The translations under genes and the position numbers were made by a program. From Gelidibacter mesophilus DSM 14095 (GTDB lineage Bacteria > Bacteroidota > Bacteroidia > Flavobacteriales > Flavobacteriaceae), in assembly GCF_000423005.1 (NCBI RefSeq), contig NZ_AUHD01000019.1, forward strand, positions 1 through 36,453: a stretch of DNA of 36,453 nucleotides, given 5' to 3'. Shown here one piece after another: positions 35,014-36,453 of this stretch. The first letter of the stretch is position 1, and each line of letters begins with the position of its first letter. Under the pieces are notes generated by a model. That model saw only the letters and a list, made by a program, of their open reading frames with translations, was not told where the DNA came from and made no database searches.

Positions 35014-36096
35014 ATGCGCATTCAAATTTTTACAGCAGTTATTTGTTTTTTTATAATTAATAAAAACTATGCTCAGGTTAGTATAAATAATCATGAATAT
35101 TTCGATGAATTTTTTGGGCAAGAAGGTAAAAACCTGTTATTGTTGGGAGAAAATCATTCATCTTCAGTAGCCACAAGCATTTATCCACATCTTATTAAGT
35201 CATTTAATGAGAAAACAGGATTAAGAACTTTGTTTATAGAATTTGGACCAGCTGAAGCTTATTTCTATAATAAATACCTAGCGACAGGGAATGAATCTTT
35301 ACTTGGGTATACTATATACGGTGGTTTTTATGAGGGATGGAAAGAAGCGTGGAGAGAAATCTTCGAATTCAATAAGACTTTAGAACAGCCTCTAGAAGTC
35401 ATAGGTGTTGATTTTGACAGAACTCGTACGTTTGGTTATACTTTATATAGCATTCTACAGCCGTATCAAAAAGAAGGACTTCCTAACTCGATCGATTCGT
35501 TATTAGCTGTCATAAAGGATGACAAATTTTTTAAAACTTATACTATAGATCATCCATCGGATGAAGGAAAACTATTTGTTAAAAACACTAAAAGTCTTTT
35601 AGTTAATAATTTAAAAAGTTTTGAAAATCTGATTTCCATAAAGGACATGAGAATAATTCAGCAACTCATAAATAATAAATCAACAGGTTTTGGGGGTACA
35701 AGAGAGGAGGATATTAAGACTAATTTAGTTAACCACATTGATGGGTCAGATGAAAATGATTTTCTATTTCTTGTGGGCAGAGATCATACTTATCTTAAAG
35801 CAATTTACGATGATAATCCGCGTTTAGCTAAATTCTTGAAATCTGAAAAGTCTTTTAATACCTTAACAGGATTGGTATTACATGAAAATTCGGAACAGTG
35901 GCTTAAAGGTTTCAAAGAAACTGTAACACTGTTTGAAGTAAAAGATAAGATTCCCTGGAAAGAGTATCATGAGATAATATATAAGCAAATTACTGATGAT
36001 TTTAATCTCATAGAACTTAATAATGAATTGGAAGGTTTATCAATGTATACCGATTATTTATTAGTTGCGAGAAATCAGGAAGAGATTAAAATATAA
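35014..36096 (+). CDS. Secreted EreA/ChaN/TIKI-superfamily-like protein
   Basis: A 360-residue protein with a Sec signal peptide (about 1-20, NKNYAQ). Visible features: LLLLGENHSSS (Glu46, His48), RTLFIEFGPAEAY (Glu76), LEVIGVDFDR (Asp133), a TREEDIKTNLVNHI stretch (about 229-242) that resembles the R-[DE]-x-x-M-x-x-N part of erythromycin-esterase-like proteins, and FLVGRDHTYLK (His258). This G-E-x-H ... E ... R-x-x-x ... G-x-x-H order is that of the EreA/ChaN/TIKI superfamily, which includes hydrolases and haem-binding proteins. It is the last gene of the locus, 3 bp after the TlpA-like gene and 77 bp before a terminator. The activity is unknown; metal- or haem-dependent hydrolysis or binding are options. 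Confidence 0.5.
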   Translation: MRIQIFTAVICFFIINKNYAQVSINNHEYFDEFFGQEGKNLLLLGENHSSSVATSIYPHLIKSFNEKTGLRTLFIEFGPAEAYFYNKYLATGNESLLGYTIYGGFYEGWKEAWREIFEFNKTLEQPLEVIGVDFDRTRTFGYTLYSILQPYQKEGLPNSIDSLLAVIKDDKFFKTYTIDHPSDEGKLFVKNTKSLLVNNLKSFENLISIKDMRIIQQLINNKSTGFGGTREEDIKTNLVNHIDGSDENDFLFLVGRDHTYLKAIYDDNPRLAKFLKSEKSFNTLTGLVLHENSEQWLKGFKETVTLFEVKDKIPWKEYHEIIYKQITDDFNLIELNNELEGLSMYTDYLLVARNQEEIKI

Positions 36097-36172
36097 CAAT
36101 ATTTATTTAAATTAATCAAGATTTAATCTTGCTTATAATGCATTACTTTGAATTAGCCCTCAAAATTAAAAG

Positions 36173-36205
36173 AAAGCCGTCTCAAACTTGAGTTGGCTTT
36201 TTTTT
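36173..36205 (+). terminator. Terminator of the sigma-SusC/D locus
   Basis: AAAGCC at 36173-36178 pairs with GGCTTT at 36195-36200, and CTCAA (36181-36185) with TTGAG (36188-36192), followed by a run of T. It ends the plus-strand locus that starts at 25696. Confidence 0.8.
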
Positions 36206-36318
36206 GTTAAACAAATTGTTAAAAAGTGTCCAACAGTAATTTGGATGCTTTGTAAATTGTTATAATTTTCTCCACCACACTTTAAAACAAGCTTTCAAGT
36301 TAATCTCAAGTTATGAAT

Positions 36319-36453
36319 TGTCTATTTTTTTCGTAATGCGTAATATGCCAAAGTAGGATTTGGTTACTTCGGTTCGATTTGTGCCAGTGATTTCGGTTTC
36401 ATAGTGCCAGGCATTTCGGTTCAAACTGTGCCATTTTTGCCTGTGTGTTAATA
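36319..36453. mobile_element. Probable end of an IS21-type element (edge of window)
   Basis: The last about 135 bp have no reading frame but carry a ladder of short direct repeats (see separate entry) of the kind that IS21-family transposase binds at its ends. A possible tip is TGT at 36319. Transposase genes would lie to the right, outside the window, so this rests on the repeats alone. Confidence 0.4.
36368..36441 (+). repeat. Three tandem 23-24 bp repeats, TTCGGTT...GTGCCA
   Basis: Units start at 36368, 36392 and 36415, each with TTCGGTT followed by GTGCCA (at 36381, 36404 and 36428). A weaker copy precedes them (ATGCCA near 36345). Spacing of 23-24 bp places each unit about two helical turns apart. 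Confidence 0.75.

Noticed and set aside
36368-36441. CRISPR array for the end-of-window repeats
   Set aside because: Units are too short, imperfect and directly joined with no unique spacers, and no cas gene is present.

Overview
The window looks like a chromosome segment of a marine or soil Flavobacteriaceae bacterium (Bacteroidota). Supporting signs are SusC/SusD-type outer-membrane import genes, an ECF sigma/FecR pair, Bacteroidota-type promoters (TTG, about 19-20 bp, TAnnTTTG), a bacterial mevalonate-pathway reductase, and the gene order coaX / outer-membrane protein / TPR protein / lptC / DUF21-CBS protein / SurA-PpiD-like foldase. Both ends of the window are mobile DNA: the left end is the tail of an IS1595-type transposase, and the right end carries repeats resembling those at the end of an IS21-type element.

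Region 1 (1-5929, + strand): transposase tail, then surE, a small membrane protein and lpxB (lipid A synthesis), two tandem paralogous NlpC/P60 lipoproteins (cell-wall peptidases), and a ComEC/Rec2 DNA-uptake channel with a degenerate C-terminal domain. Region 2 (6091-14021, - strand): a peptide-use cluster that starts with a dipeptidyl peptidase IV, runs through three tandem POT-family peptide/H+ symporters, and is followed by a secreted thioredoxin with its own promoter. The peptidase would make dipeptides in the periplasm and the symporters would take them up. Region 3 (14171-16496, + strand): class II HMG-CoA reductase and a GYDIA-type GHMP kinase, both probably mevalonate/isoprenoid enzymes. 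Region 4 (16747-24757, - strand): an envelope-biogenesis block reading coaX, barrel-like outer-membrane protein, TPR protein, lptC, small membrane protein, DUF21/CBS/CorC protein, and membrane-anchored PPIase.

Region 5 (24858-36205, + strand): a tRNA-Phe(GAA) with its own promoter and terminator, then about 730 bp without an intact gene (a probable gene remnant lies in it), then a compact seven-gene locus: ECF sigma factor, FecR anti-sigma, STN-domain SusC, SusD, a lipoprotein that resembles the import-associated zinc metallohydrolases but appears to have lost its HExxH site, a TlpA-like thioredoxin lipoprotein, and a secreted EreA/ChaN/TIKI-like protein. The locus ends in a clear terminator. 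By eye it is more AT-rich than the left part, it starts at a tRNA and ends near IS-like DNA, so it may be a horizontally acquired cassette. It is the most interesting part of the window: a self-regulated TonB-dependent import system of unknown substrate with an unusual set of accessory proteins.

All calls come from reading the sequence and translations; no database search was run.
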